Below the pieces are notes generated by a model. The model made no database searches. It was not told the DNA's origin and was given only the letters and a program-made list of their open reading frames with translations. Positions 1 to 21,018 of a stretch of DNA of 64,000 bases are shown here, one piece after another. A program made the translations under genes and the position numbers. Numbering within the stretch: position 1 is the stretch's first letter; each line of letters begins with the position of its first letter. The stretch comes from Sipunculus nudus (lineage: Eukaryota; Annelida; Sipuncula; Golfingiida; Sipunculidae), in contig CM049315.1 in assembly GCA_026874595.1 (NCBI GenBank), forward strand, positions 10,372,664-10,436,663, given 5' to 3'.

Positions 1-156
1 TTAAGCCCACACTGTTTTCTTTGATTTAACGGTAAAATAACATTTTTTTCACAGCCTTGCAGTCATTGATATAGGTGCAGCCAGAAGAGGAGCCGGGCGC
101 CACCGTTTAAGAAACTGTTATATGTGGGTATAGTGCACACACATACATGGGTGCCC

Positions 157-331
157 CAGCGCACAGACACTCGTTTCCAACACTACAATGGCCTAGAAAC
201 CGAAAACACATTGAGTATGGGCGATATACACATTATAAAAGAAGTTCTTTTATAATGGGTATATCGCCCATACAGGATGCGTTTACGGTTTCTAAGCCAT
301 TTTAGTGCTGGAAACGAGTGCCTGTGCCCCA
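157..331. repeat. Near-perfect palindrome, about 175 bp
   Basis: Two arms of about 87 bp meet near base 244 at AAAAGAAGTTCTTTT. The left arm, from the CACTCGTTTCC stretch to TTATAAAAGAA, reads back as the reverse complement of 245-331 with scattered mismatches. With almost no spacer it would form a long hairpin. It joins directly onto the larger inverted repeat at 329-903, so both may be parts of one foldback element. No coding sequence was seen here. Confidence 0.85.
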
Positions 332-903
332 GCGGTATTAGACTGGTACCCTGCTCTATTAAGGCCCTCAAGCCAAGCATAGAGACAGGCGTACAACGCC
401 ATCTTCAGTACTCCCAGTTGCAATTCCTGACCTACCTGTAGACTGGTTCCAACTCCAGTCTGTACGCTCACACCGATTGTCATGGACGTTCTCGCGATCC
501 TGGCTGGTTATCCGTGAAGATTACTTATAAAATTACTTTCTTTAGTTATTTAAAGTTTCCAAATATTGAAAAAATTAGTTTTTGCACAAAAATTGACTGA
601 TGGATGTATAGATGATACGAATCATACGATATACTGAATACTTGATATTCCACTGTACGTGGCATTGGTTTATTATTAATATCTATTAATCTAATCATAA
701 ATGTCACACGAAATGTACAGCCAACTTTTAACAACTTCTCTGAGCAAACGAAATGCTGATTTATATCATATATGAGTCAGACTTGAGTTGGAACCAGTCT
801 TCCGGGAGTCCTAAAGATGGCGTTGTACGCCCGTCTCTATGATTGGCCTAGAGCAGCGGTGCCATAATAGAGCGGGGTACCAGTCTACAGCGGTATCAGC
901 CGG
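329..903. mobile_element. Inverted-repeat (foldback/MITE-like) element
   Basis: The left arm (about 329-453, containing GACTGGTACC, CATAGAGACAGGCGTACAAC and CTGGTTCCAAC) is matched in reverse complement by 787-903 (GTTGGAACCAGTC, GTTGTACGCCCGTCTCTATG, GGTACCAGTC). About 330 bp of AT-rich sequence lies between. Long inverted arms without a coding interior suggest a non-autonomous DNA transposon. I could not define a target-site duplication, so the exact ends and the superfamily are open. Confidence 0.7.
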
Positions 904-1329
904 AATTTGCCTCCATTACAGGAGATCGGGGATCTCCGGAGCCGCGTATTACGAGTGCTGTCGTCAAGCGGCAAATTTCATAACTAATTGGTAATTGAAC
1001 GACAACTGCAACCACTAAAACGTCTGAGACAACAGAGCTCGCCGGGACGTGGCATTAAGAAAATAAAGAGCTTGCATTACACTGACGGGTTGTCAGTGGC
1101 GGGTTGTTCCGTCATATATTTCTTGTGACCTCTGACCTCATTAAATATGCATCGATTTCGGCGCGAAATCTATCACATTCCTGCTTAGTTATGGCAGGGA
1201 CACCATCAAATAGCTAGGTGATCGACCTCTGATCTCTTTACATATGTGTTGATTTTGCCCATATTAAAACTCGACCTAGTTATTTTATGGGTAATGTAAA
1301 ACACATCAATGTAGTAGGTTTAACAAAAA
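904..1329. other. No gene recognised
   Basis: Mixed-composition sequence with no long reading frame, no RNA gene and no repeat I could pair with another part of the window. Confidence 0.5.
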
Positions 1330-2500
1330 TATCTACATTAGTAACGGAGCAATGAGCCCAACAGAAAACTTTAACCTGAAATGTTCATGACCAAAGGTGA
1401 CCTATGACCTTGATCCTTAACCCTCAAATTATATGGGAGATTCCTAGCCCCCGATAGAACATATATATGAAATATAAAAACAATAGGGTATAAGTGGTTG
1501 CTGAGTTATAAATTGTTCTGTATCATGACTTAGACTGGCTTCCGCCGTATATAACTAAAAGGAATATCAACTAGTGACCACGACAAAGTTATAAAGAGAT
1601 ATTCCAAAACTTTAACCTGAGCTGGGTTGGAATCTGTACATATTTTTTTTTCTTTAAGTGCTAATTACTGGTTCAAATGGGAAAACAGGGGCGGATCCGG
1701 GTTTTTGGAAAGGGGAAGGTCCCGCCCAGGAAGACTGAAAGAAAACCCAAATAAAAGGTCCTATGGTCCGGGAAGGAAGGGTTCAGGGTCGCAAAATTTT
1801 TTTAAACCCTAATAAAAGTTGTTTCGGCTCCAAAAGGGGGGGGGGGGGCGGGCCCCTTGACCCCCCACCCCCACCCCCGGATCCGCCACTGCATGGGAAT
1901 GTATTACCCCGGCAATTGCTGTGCTGGGTATGTCACTGTTCATCAGTCTACTAAGTATAATATCTTGAAATATCTTCATTAGCAAATTGAGCAATGAGCT
2001 AATAACAAAAAACTTTAACCTAAATTGTTCATGGTCAACTGGGGTCTGTGATCTTGACCTTTGACCTTTTGATCCCTAAATCAAAGGGGGGATTCCTAAC
2101 CACCTCTGCAGTACATATGTGTGGAATATATAAAGCAATAGGGTAAGTGATTGCCGATTTATATAAACAGTTAACAAAATATATTAACCTGACCTGGATT
2201 GGGATCTGTACAAATTTTGTTCGTTAAGTGCTAATTACTGGCCTAGAAATTAAAATATGGGAAAACTTTTAATAGCTGTGGTGGGTATTGTCAATGTTCA
2301 TCAATGTAATGGAGTTATGAGCCAAACGAGAAAATCTTGAACCTGACTTGTTAATGAACAATTAACGTAGACCTATGACCTTGACCTTTGGATCCCCAAA
2401 TAATAGGGGGGGATTTCTAACCACCCATACAATATACATGTCCAATGTGAAAGTAAGTGGTTGCCGAGACAGACAGTATAAACTAAAACCTTTAACCTGG
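1330..2500. repeat. Degenerate tandem repeats with nuclear-receptor-like motifs
   Basis: Three diverged units share the same order of blocks: a TGACCTTGATC or TGACCTTTGACC box, a GGGGGGATTCCTAACCACC box, AATAGGGTA then GTGGTTGC or GTGATTGC, and a GGTTGGAATCTGTAC box followed by AAGTGCTAATTACTGG. Blocks of one type lie at about 1400, 2050 and 2380, others at about 1621 and 2193. At 2055-2067 there is a perfect TGACCT-T-TGACCT, i.e. an inverted DR1. The blocks resemble the interior of the Helitron-like family at 43445-45463. The hAT-like insertion at 1686-1891 interrupts one unit. Confidence 0.6.
1686..1891. mobile_element. hAT-like MITE, 206 bp
   Basis: The left end CAGGGGCGGATCCGGG and right end CCCGGATCCGCCACTG form terminal inverted repeats that begin with the CAG typical of hAT elements. 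ATGGGAA occurs on both sides (about 1677-1683 and 1893-1899), consistent with a slightly eroded 8-bp target-site duplication. The related repeat unit near 2250-2300 continues through the same place without the insert, which acts as an empty site. The interior is G/C-homopolymer rich and encodes nothing. TIRs of the CAGTGGCGGATCC type are widespread in animals. Confidence 0.75.
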
Positions 2501-4085
2501 GGTGTCTATACGGCCGACGCTGACGACGCCGCGGGTGTACGGTATAATACTTTCCTGAAGAACTTCGTCCCGGCGAGCTAAAAATTACGTGCAGGCAGTT
2601 CTGAGGCCATACATAAACATATTGTTATACAGATGCTGTTTTTCTGGTTTTTTTTTTTTTTTTGCAAATGAGGACTAGGTCCGTGGTAATGTTGCTTATT
2701 TGTGTTATGGTACAAATTCTCTCAAGATTTTTTTTAAAATTAAGGTATAGAAAATGGTCTAAATATAGTGTTGAGCATATATGTATATATATACAATTTC
2801 AAGAACTGAAGCACATTTTGTATTTTCTATGCTATAGTAAAGTTCTCTGTATTATGTCTCGACTGGAAAATGAAAAAAAAAAGAAGACAATATTTTTTGT
2901 TCCAGATCAAGTAAAACAAATATTTTTAGTGTGACCTTAACTGATATACATGTATCTTAAGAAGAAAAAGAATTGTTTGTATAACTAACCTCTGGAAATT
3001 CATTATATATAGCAAGTTCAATCCTCATGAGTCATGACCCGTATGTGTTCGGCCTCTAACTATAACCATAAAAAACGTGCATTTTTAGGTCACGTATATA
3101 TAAGAAAATTATCTAAAATAGTTCGTATTAATGTTTCAGTAACAAGTCTGAGGAACTTATTTATATGTTAATTATATATTATATAGTCTATCAGAAATAC
3201 AGTGGGTAACCCTGCACATGGAGGACAGATGACAATCAAGAGTAATGGTCAATCCACCTGTCACACATGCACCGCATGCATCGATATGACTTAAAGTGGT
3301 CAGTTATAATACCCAAGTGAACGCTGTATCTGCATCGGGAATTTTTTTTTTCACGGATGAGTGAAGGCCACTCAGCCGGGTATTTGGAAAAATTTGGATA
3401 TATATTTTCGTGTTATTGGGAAAATATATTTTCCGAATGTCGTTTTTGTATACGTACTTTTCGGCTACAGAGGTAAATTTCGGTTCCTTATTTTACATTT
3501 CGGAAAAAAAAGTGATTATGAAATTCGAGGTTCTATTGTATTTTTCATTGTAGGGTACTTCCAGCATCATTCATGCAATATAATAGACAGGAATAAATTT
3601 TTATATTTTATACAATTTATGTAATTTCTAGCTTACAATTAGTACATATTAATTAATGAACTGCAGTGGGTAATTCCTGTTCAGAAATGTTCTTTTAACG
3701 CCTGTGTTACGGGTGCATGTATAGGCCTAAGCTTGTTTATGTAAAAGTTGTTTGCAACCACGGTACATGCATGAGCCAATGTTGACAAACAGAAAAAACA
3801 TGTAAGTTGAGACGTAACGTAACCTAAGATTGTTGTCATATATAAGTGCAACAGTTGAAAAGTCACTAAATAGTTGCAAAACGCTCTTTGCAAAACTCGG
3901 GTTCGTCCGACTTGTGTCAGATGTCCTTGTTGAATGTGTTTGGATTATTTTGGCAGACACCCCCCCCCCCCCCCCCCCCCCAATGCTGTAACACGTGGAT
4001 AATGAACAAACGCACAACCTGTATGCGGGTGGATCGGTGTTTTCTTGAAAATATTTTTCTCAAATGTTAAAGGGATTATCTCCAG
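2501..4085. other. Intergenic, AT-rich, no gene recognised
   Basis: Open frames here are short and none resembles a known protein. A run of about 21 C lies at 3960-3980 and a T-run at about 2648-2663. No splice-site pattern or RNA gene was found. Confidence 0.55.
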
Positions 4086-4096
4086 TTAATATACGT

Positions 4097-4099
<3 letters not shown>

Positions 4100-4147
<48 letters not shown>
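4100..4147. repeat. (TA)n microsatellite
   Basis: About 24 uninterrupted TA dinucleotides, followed by TGTATGTATACACACA. Confidence 0.95.
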
Positions 4148-4149
<2 letters not shown>

Positions 4150-4155
<6 letters not shown>

Positions 4156-6347
4156 ACACACAATCTATATTTGTTACCGGTCTCCCGTTTCATGCATGGC
4201 ATGGCATGCTGCCCCTGGTCCATTGAATTAGTCTTCACAAATACCATCGTAAAAGGTAAATTGTTACTTTTAACACTCCCGTATATCTTATTATATGCAT
4301 GGGAATGACGGTTTATATCATTTTGCACGTACGTGTTCGTCTGGGTATCCGTGAAGAGTGTATAAAGGAATCAAGAATGCCTTCCTGGGTCATTTTTTGG
4401 TAGATGCCTGCTTGTGTTTGTGGGGGACCAATGATTGTGTTTGTGGGGGGACCAATGATTATCACGAAGAAAAATCAGATAAATATGTCAAATGTCTGAC
4501 AACCTCTTGTAATAAGGGAACTGGAACACTGTAACCCCTTCTCACAATATATACGTACCTTAATAGTCGTCAATAAATAACACAAGTGAAATATATCGAT
4601 CTATTCTCTTTTATTTATGAGTTTGTTACTCCATCGACCAGTCAGTGATAAGATGCAGTGGATACAAATATATTAAAATCCATACAATTACACAGATCAT
4701 TCATCAAGTACCTCGCCCGGTTAACAAGTATACATATTAAAGCACAAAATGTTACTCCCACTCCAAAAGAAAAAGTACATGTGTAATGGAGAAACCCAGT
4801 ATACATAAAAAGCCCTGGGGAAGGGAGCCAGCCATAAAACTTGTACTTATACCAAAACATATAACATCACACGTTTCAGGTAAATTAATACCTTGCCCAT
4901 GTAAATTATTACCAAAATAGCCCTCTCTCATTAGTTGTACTTAAGTTATGATTAACTCTCATTATTAATCATAATTTTGTTACTTCTCTGTTCTGTTTAT
5001 TTCATATATGGGATAAACTTCTCTTACAAAGGACAAAACGCATAAATATTCAAAAGAGAATATCCTGTTATAACTGCCGTAAATAAGAAATTATCTGGGA
5101 AATTGTTATTTTGAGGTTGCTCAAAACGGGCTCTCATACATTTCCACCAATGCCCTGAACATAAGCCTCGTCTCATGAGATACATCACATATATACCTGT
5201 AAAGATATATAAAATATATATCTGTACAATATGTGCCTGCCAAATAGAACCCATCACACTGGTCAGTGTGTTCATCATTCATTGCCATCAGCAAAATTAC
5301 CATCAACCACCTTATAATATAGAAAAAGGATATATTCTACCAATAGCACAGATACATATAATATTGATATAATGCATGTGCTTCCTTTTACCTCTATGTG
5401 GTTACACATTATTGTATCTACAATTGATCTTATTTAGCAAACCAATATTTGGAATGCTGTATTAACTTGAAATGTTCAGTTAAAGGCAGAACAAAATGAC
5501 AAAGTTCAAGCTGTATACTATTTGTAAGGCCTCTTAACAGATCAGTATCTGATCGTTACAAGTTGTTTTTTAACTGCAAATTTTCTGTTTTGGCGGTTAA
5601 TGGTAATACTAGTCCTGTTGCTGCCCCAGAATCACTCTCAGTACAAGCAGTTGCTAGATCCAGAGACCCGCTACAGCATCTAGCTTCTCTAGACAGCTGG
5701 GTCCCCCCTCCAAATATAGCCTCCCCAGAAAGAACATCCCTTCTGTCCTCTCACCAGTTTGTCATAATCCCACATCCTCAGTTATTACAAATGCCAATTA
5801 TTGTACAAGATTTTAAACCTATTCCTGAACAGTGCTAATTCGACAACAACATAACTGAACATTATAATTAAAAAAAATCCTATAACAGCAACTCTGTTTA
5901 TGGCACATATGTGAATAATTATGATGTAATCTTAAAACCCATTAACTTTAAAATATTATAACTTAATATTTAATATTGGCTGTAAAATTTTACAATCAAA
6001 ACTGTTCTACTGAATCTAACATTTAAAATCACCCTTGGCACTTGAAATTCAAACTGGACAAGGAGTTTATGGCATGTATGAAAATTTACAAGTTACACTT
6101 AAACATATTTATACTTAAAAGTGGTGATAAAAACTCCCACTGATTTGTAAAATTTAAAGAAATCATACTTATTTTAAAATATGTGAGCTTATGATGGTTC
6201 AGTTTTTCCAATGTACCACACTTCTCTTTAAATTACATGTAACATTGTAAATATTCCACCAGCTTATAATAACGATAGACGAAGTTAAGAAGAGTTGGAT
6301 TTCCTGGGAGGCCACATCTATGTTGTCATGTGTTTCTGTCGAGACAT
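4150..6347 (-). other. 3' flank and probable 3' UTR of the p62 gene
   Basis: This lies just downstream of the p62 stop codon on the minus strand. Candidate poly(A) signals, read as AATAAA on the minus strand, occur at 4996-5001 and near 4608-4615. A plus-strand open frame at 5563-5838 has no recognisable domain and was not called. The true transcript end cannot be fixed from sequence alone. Beyond base 4600 nothing indicates another gene. Confidence 0.45.
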
Positions 6348-15471
<9,124 letters not shown>

Positions 15472-15586
15472 GCTTGCTCGCACTTCTTCACAAAATACGC
15501 TCTTGAAATGTCGAAAATCTCTTCTTCTAGTGGTTGTCACGCTACGAAAGTCGCTGTGGAAGTTTGCGGGCTAGTGCCACAGCCCC

Positions 15587-15597
15587 TGTTTATATAC
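15587..15597 (-). promoter_or_regulatory. Candidate TATA box of the p62 gene
   Basis: Read on the minus strand this is GTGTATATAAACAG, about 120 bp upstream of the p62 start codon. That fits a TATA box with transcription starting near 15560 and a 5' UTR of about 90 nt. Position and motif only. Confidence 0.5.
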
Positions 15598-15678
15598 ACC
15601 TGTCTGATGATTCCCGAAATTTCCGTATGTGTGTGTTGAAATGTGCAGCACCTGACATTTACTCACCTGTCAAAGCGT

Positions 15679-15685
15679 TGAGTCA
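15679..15685. promoter_or_regulatory. TGAGTCA (AP-1/CNC-type) site upstream of p62
   Basis: A perfect TGAGTCA lies about 210 bp upstream of the p62 ATG. Vertebrate SQSTM1 is induced by NRF2 through an antioxidant response element of related sequence. The flanks here do not match the full ARE, so this is only a candidate. Confidence 0.3.
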
Positions 15686-15997
15686 CTGTGACAAAATATT
15701 TTGGTCACAAATAAGCGTCACTGCGCAACCTAATACGCAGAATTTACGCACTAAAAATTAGATGGCTTTCGAGAATTCTTGATGAGAAAATTTCATATAA
15801 AATGTGTATTTGAATACAAATGTGTAAAAATCACTAACTTTATTAAGAGCCAGTTTATGACAATAACAGAACTATATAATTATATGATGTATTTTTAACT
15901 GATAAAAAGGGGTTGAGGATATCATTTGGTATACATATACAGCGTAATACAAAACTGAAGTCACTGCATGTATATTTAAGAAGCATATATAGGCTAT

Positions 15998-16002
15998 ATA
16001 TA

Positions 16003-16057
<55 letters not shown>
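15998..16057. repeat. (TA)n microsatellite
   Basis: About 28 TA units in the spacer between p62 and SREBP. Confidence 0.95.
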
Positions 16058-16061
<4 letters not shown>

Positions 16062-16680
16062 AAGGTAGTGTTACCCTCCGATGTAAAGTGCTCTATGGCC
16101 TACAGACTAGGCCAGAGCGGTATAACACCTTAACATTGCTGTAATTTGCTTCGTTAAGATGGCATCAAATATATGTCTCTACTGAGAAGGACGTCTTTCC
16201 TATATTATACTCTATTAACAAGGAGGAACCTCAAAACGGCTCTTAATTGTCTGTGAGTGAAGCACGGCCTTCCTATGCAGTAGCCTGCAGAGCGCTCAGC
16301 TTTGTACATGGTTGTGGTTGGCCGTGAAAGCTCTCACTGTTCTTGATATTCGGACTCATGACATGTCCTGGGAGTCCTATGCTCTGTCTAGTTCACAGAA
16401 GCCGATAAAATACGAAGCTTAACATTACCCAACAATTACCCCCCCCCCCCCCCCCCCCCGGCCGACCCCACGAGTCCTGTGTTCTGCCTTGACCACAGAA
16501 CCTGCGGTAAAATGCAAAGTTTAAAACGCATTAACCTGTACGTCACTTATTTCCCCCGAGATTGAATGTAAAATATGATATGTTGCAAGTTTGTAACGTA
16601 TAGATGAGCATTTTCACCATTGATATTTACATCTCTAACATGATAGAATGTTGAGACTTCCCCATTAGAGTTGGACTAAA
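16058..16680. other. Intergenic, poly-C tract between diverged direct repeats
   Basis: A run of about 20 C at 16440-16459 separates two diverged copies of GAGTCCT.TG.TCTG..T...CACAGAA..., starting at about 16372 and 16471. No gene recognised. Confidence 0.5.
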
Positions 16681-16939
16681 TTCTTAATCACTGTTCCTGA
16701 ATTGTTTGTAACAAAAAATTTAGCACAACATAAGAATTTATAATATATAGTAAAAGGAATTTTCAGATTTTCAAAGTAATAGTAACATATTAGATATAAA
16801 CGGAGCTGTAATAGTAATGATAATAGAATAAGAATTATATGTATTGTATACCTTCTATAACTTCCCATTTCCTGCTGTGCCATAAAGCATGTGATCAGGT
16901 GATAATGAACTGACTTGTTCTGGTCCAGTGACTTTCTAG
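16681..16939. repeat. Direct repeat, copy 1
   Basis: From TTCTTAATCACTGTTCC to GTGACTTTCTAG; repeated at 17482-17746 in the same orientation with few differences. Its source (transposon or local duplication) is unknown; no clear terminal repeats. Confidence 0.9.
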
Positions 16940-17214
16940 TTGGACTAAATTATGCAAAAATATTAAAAAGATCGATATTAAAAAGATCGTAATTAAGGAG
17001 CAGAAAATCCTCAAACCTTTTGTAAAAGGTGCCTCAAATATCCTCTTTCATTGCAAATTTAAAAATATTCCCAACATGGGATAGGGGCAACCCTACTAAA
17101 CCCTCTCACGTATACCTGTAATTAACATTCAAATAAAAATTCTGCTGGCTTTGTTCCTTTATAAAACATATATTTATGTTTTTTAAGAGCTTAATTTATA
17201 TCGTAGTTATCAGG

Positions 17215-17335
17215 CCTGGGTCAATTCTGAATTGAATTGAAATTGAATTGGAATTGAAGGGAAAATTGAATGAATTGGAATTGAATTGGATTTGAAGTTT
17301 ACAGGCTCCATTGAATTGATCTGAATTGATGAATA
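17215..17335. repeat. Degenerate GAATT-type simple repeat
   Basis: Irregular iterations of TGAATTGAATTG and GGAATTGAA over about 120 bp. Confidence 0.8.
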
Positions 17336-17481
17336 AAGTTCCAAATCTCTTATTTTCGTAAGTGTTGCTCATTGGAAGTTACTCAAGGTCTGTGTGCAGA
17401 TCAGCCATGCAGTATTTGGTTAAAATCAAACACAAATGCCTCGCATGGATGACACAAGGAACATGATAACAGCTTAAATGC

Positions 17482-17746
17482 TTCTTAATCACTGTTCCTG
17501 AATTGTTTGTAACAACAAATTTAGCAAAACAGAGATGGGATAAGAATATATAATATATAGTAAAAGGAATTTTCAGATTTTCAAAGTAATAGTAACATAT
17601 TAGATATAAAACGGAGCTGTAATAGTAATGATAATAGAATAAGAATTATATGTATTACCTTCTATAACTTCCCATTTCCTGCTGTGCCATAAAGCATGTG
17701 ATCAGATGATAATGAACTGACTTGTTCTGGTCCAGTGACTTTCTAG
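17482..17746. repeat. Direct repeat, copy 2
   Basis: Second copy of 16681-16939, about 800 bp downstream and same orientation, with small indels (for example one extra A in TATAAAACGG). Confidence 0.9.
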
Positions 17747-18094
17747 GATATGCCTATTGTTATAGCACCCAGTATGCCTGGAGCTGCTCTGCTGGCCTGG
17801 TGTGCTTGGACCAGCAGTAATCTACCTGGTGACCAGTGGTTCTGATTACCTAAGGCACTTCACTGGCCAGAACAAGCAACAGCCATAAGATAGCAAAGTA
17901 CATCCCATAGGCTACTGGTCTTTGATGACTAACATCAGTAAAATAAAATGGCACATGAGAGATCATTCAAGCAACACCTCTAAGTTGCCCATGCAGCAAA
18001 ACAATCTTTGCACATGAACTTACTATTAAAGATTCAAATGTTATACATTGTTATGGTTCTGTGTGTGAGTAAACAGTGTGTATGTCCAAGTGTG

Positions 18095-19461
<1,367 letters not shown>

Positions 19462-19927
19462 TCCAAGTGTGCATGTCTACCATAACAAGAAGGCATGACC
19501 AGAGGTCTGATCTTGCACTTGAGCAACAATGCACAAACAAGAAGCTTATTCCCACTCCTGTACAGGATTAAACAAACTGTTAAGAATGACATATTCGCAC
19601 ATACCATACTATTATCAGGAGAAAATGCTATATTTCAAGTATATTTAAAATGCATAGTATGGGAATATAGGCCCCTTTAATGTCTTTATATTCAACACAC
19701 ATATTTCAATAAATAAATGATTTATTTGGTCGAAGCAATAATATGACACAATCAACTAAATCTGTTTTAGCCCACACTGAGTTTGGATTTTATTTTTAAA
19801 TAATACGAATTAATTAAGAGACTTATGAAAATTTCTTAAACATTTAAAGCTCATTTATGCATCGTTGGCCTTTAGAAATATAACTTTACATAGATATATG
19901 TAACAGGTCAGAGCATGCAGAAAAATG

Positions 19928-19928
<1 letters not shown>

Positions 19929-19993
<65 letters not shown>

Positions 19994-20000
19994 ATATATA
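19929..20000. repeat. (TA)n microsatellite
   Basis: TA repeats with one TTTA interruption near 19979. Confidence 0.95.
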
Positions 20001-20479
20001 AGCCGTAACCTTGACTGTTCACCTTGATGCACAAGTTGGACAGAATTAACTAGTTCAATATGTTACGCATGATTCCACACAAAAGATTTCAAGGTAAAAT
20101 AGGAGGTAAACATAAAATAATCGATTAATAATAGATCATCGATCGTTTTATTTCTTTCAATCATCGAACATAATGTTACAATATATGTGTGTTTGTGCGT
20201 GTGTGTATACTGCCATTAGGCCTACATATGTATAATTTTATAAATTTATATATAACTCACAGTTTAAACATTTTTACATACAGTTTATCTATATGAAGTA
20301 TATTTAATTATTAATCCTATTACACAAACATATGTAATTTACTATTCGAGAGTGGTTCTAGTAAGTTACGTAACATTGCATAATATAATATAATAGAGTA
20401 AAATATAATATAAATTATAACATATATGCATTCTCATATTTGTTTACAATTTTGATTGAAAATTTTTAAAAAGTATCTA

Positions 20480-20565
20480 TGCCTATATTTTCGGGACTAG
20501 GCCTATTAAAGGGAAAACTCTCTTTGCCTATATTTTCGGGACTAGGCCTATTAAAGGGAAAACTC
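20480..20565. repeat. 41-bp tandem duplication upstream of SREBP
   Basis: TGCCTATATTTTCGGGACTA... through AAGGGAAAACTC occurs at 20480-20520 and again, identical, at 20525-20565. It lies 345-430 bp upstream of the SREBP start codon. Confidence 0.95.
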
Positions 20566-20763
20566 GGCGCTGTGTGTGAAACGGTCATCCCTCACCCTAT
20601 AATTAAATATCTTCAAACGAAATGTAAGAAAGGCCAGTGTTCGAATGGTCATGATCATGGTATATTTTTTACTCAAAAGCTCTCCGAGATTTAGTGGTAC
20701 GTCGCCTGTCATGATGATAATATTTTGGTCAAATTTTAGACCAGTGCGCGACCCAGTGCGCAG

Positions 20764-20873
20764 CGGAAGTTCTCAGAATGATATCATCCATGGCTTCCGT
20801 CGCTCGGTGAATAATATATGCATTTGGGTCATTACGTCGAATCATCCGATGGTCAGACGATGTTTGATTGGCT
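20764..20873 (+). promoter_or_regulatory. Candidate SREBP promoter segment (ETS and CCAAT motifs)
   Basis: CGGAAGT (ETS-type core) is at 20764-20770, and GATTGGCT (inverted CCAAT, the NF-Y site) is at 20866-20873. Mammalian SREBF promoters combine NF-Y with a sterol response element. The nearest SRE-like match is TCACCCTAT at 20592-20600, two mismatches from TCACCCCAC. No TATA box was found. The motifs are short, so this rests mainly on position. Confidence 0.3.
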
Positions 20874-20909
20874 GGAATCTCGTGGTGTTACTCTGGAGTA
20901 GAAACAGCC

Positions 20910-21018
20910 ATGGCGGCCCCTTCGAGCTGGCAGTATTCCGCCGATAATTTACCCGATTTGGGATCAAGTTTATCGTCTACATATGGCATTGACAGTAATG
21001 ACCTAAACGATTTTGATG
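20910..21018 (+). CDS. SREBF: SREBP exon 1: start of acidic activation domain
   Basis: Encodes residues 1-36, [18 protein letters not shown] up to NDLNDFD. Rich in Asp/Leu/Ser. Donor G|GTAAGT. Confidence 0.88.

Noticed and set aside
3960-3980. Long C/G homopolymers (also 16440-16459, 25372-25387, 49293-49307)
   Set aside because: They are real features of the given sequence, but length is prone to sequencing error and no function can be inferred.
5563-5838. Plus-strand 91-codon frame downstream of p62
   Set aside because: No recognisable domain, no splice partners, and located in the probable p62 3' UTR on the other strand.
15472-15540. N-terminal extension of p62 by 23 codons from an upstream in-frame codon
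   Set aside because: The upstream codon is GTG, not ATG. The ATG at 15471 has A at -3 and directly precedes the conserved SLTVKAYL.
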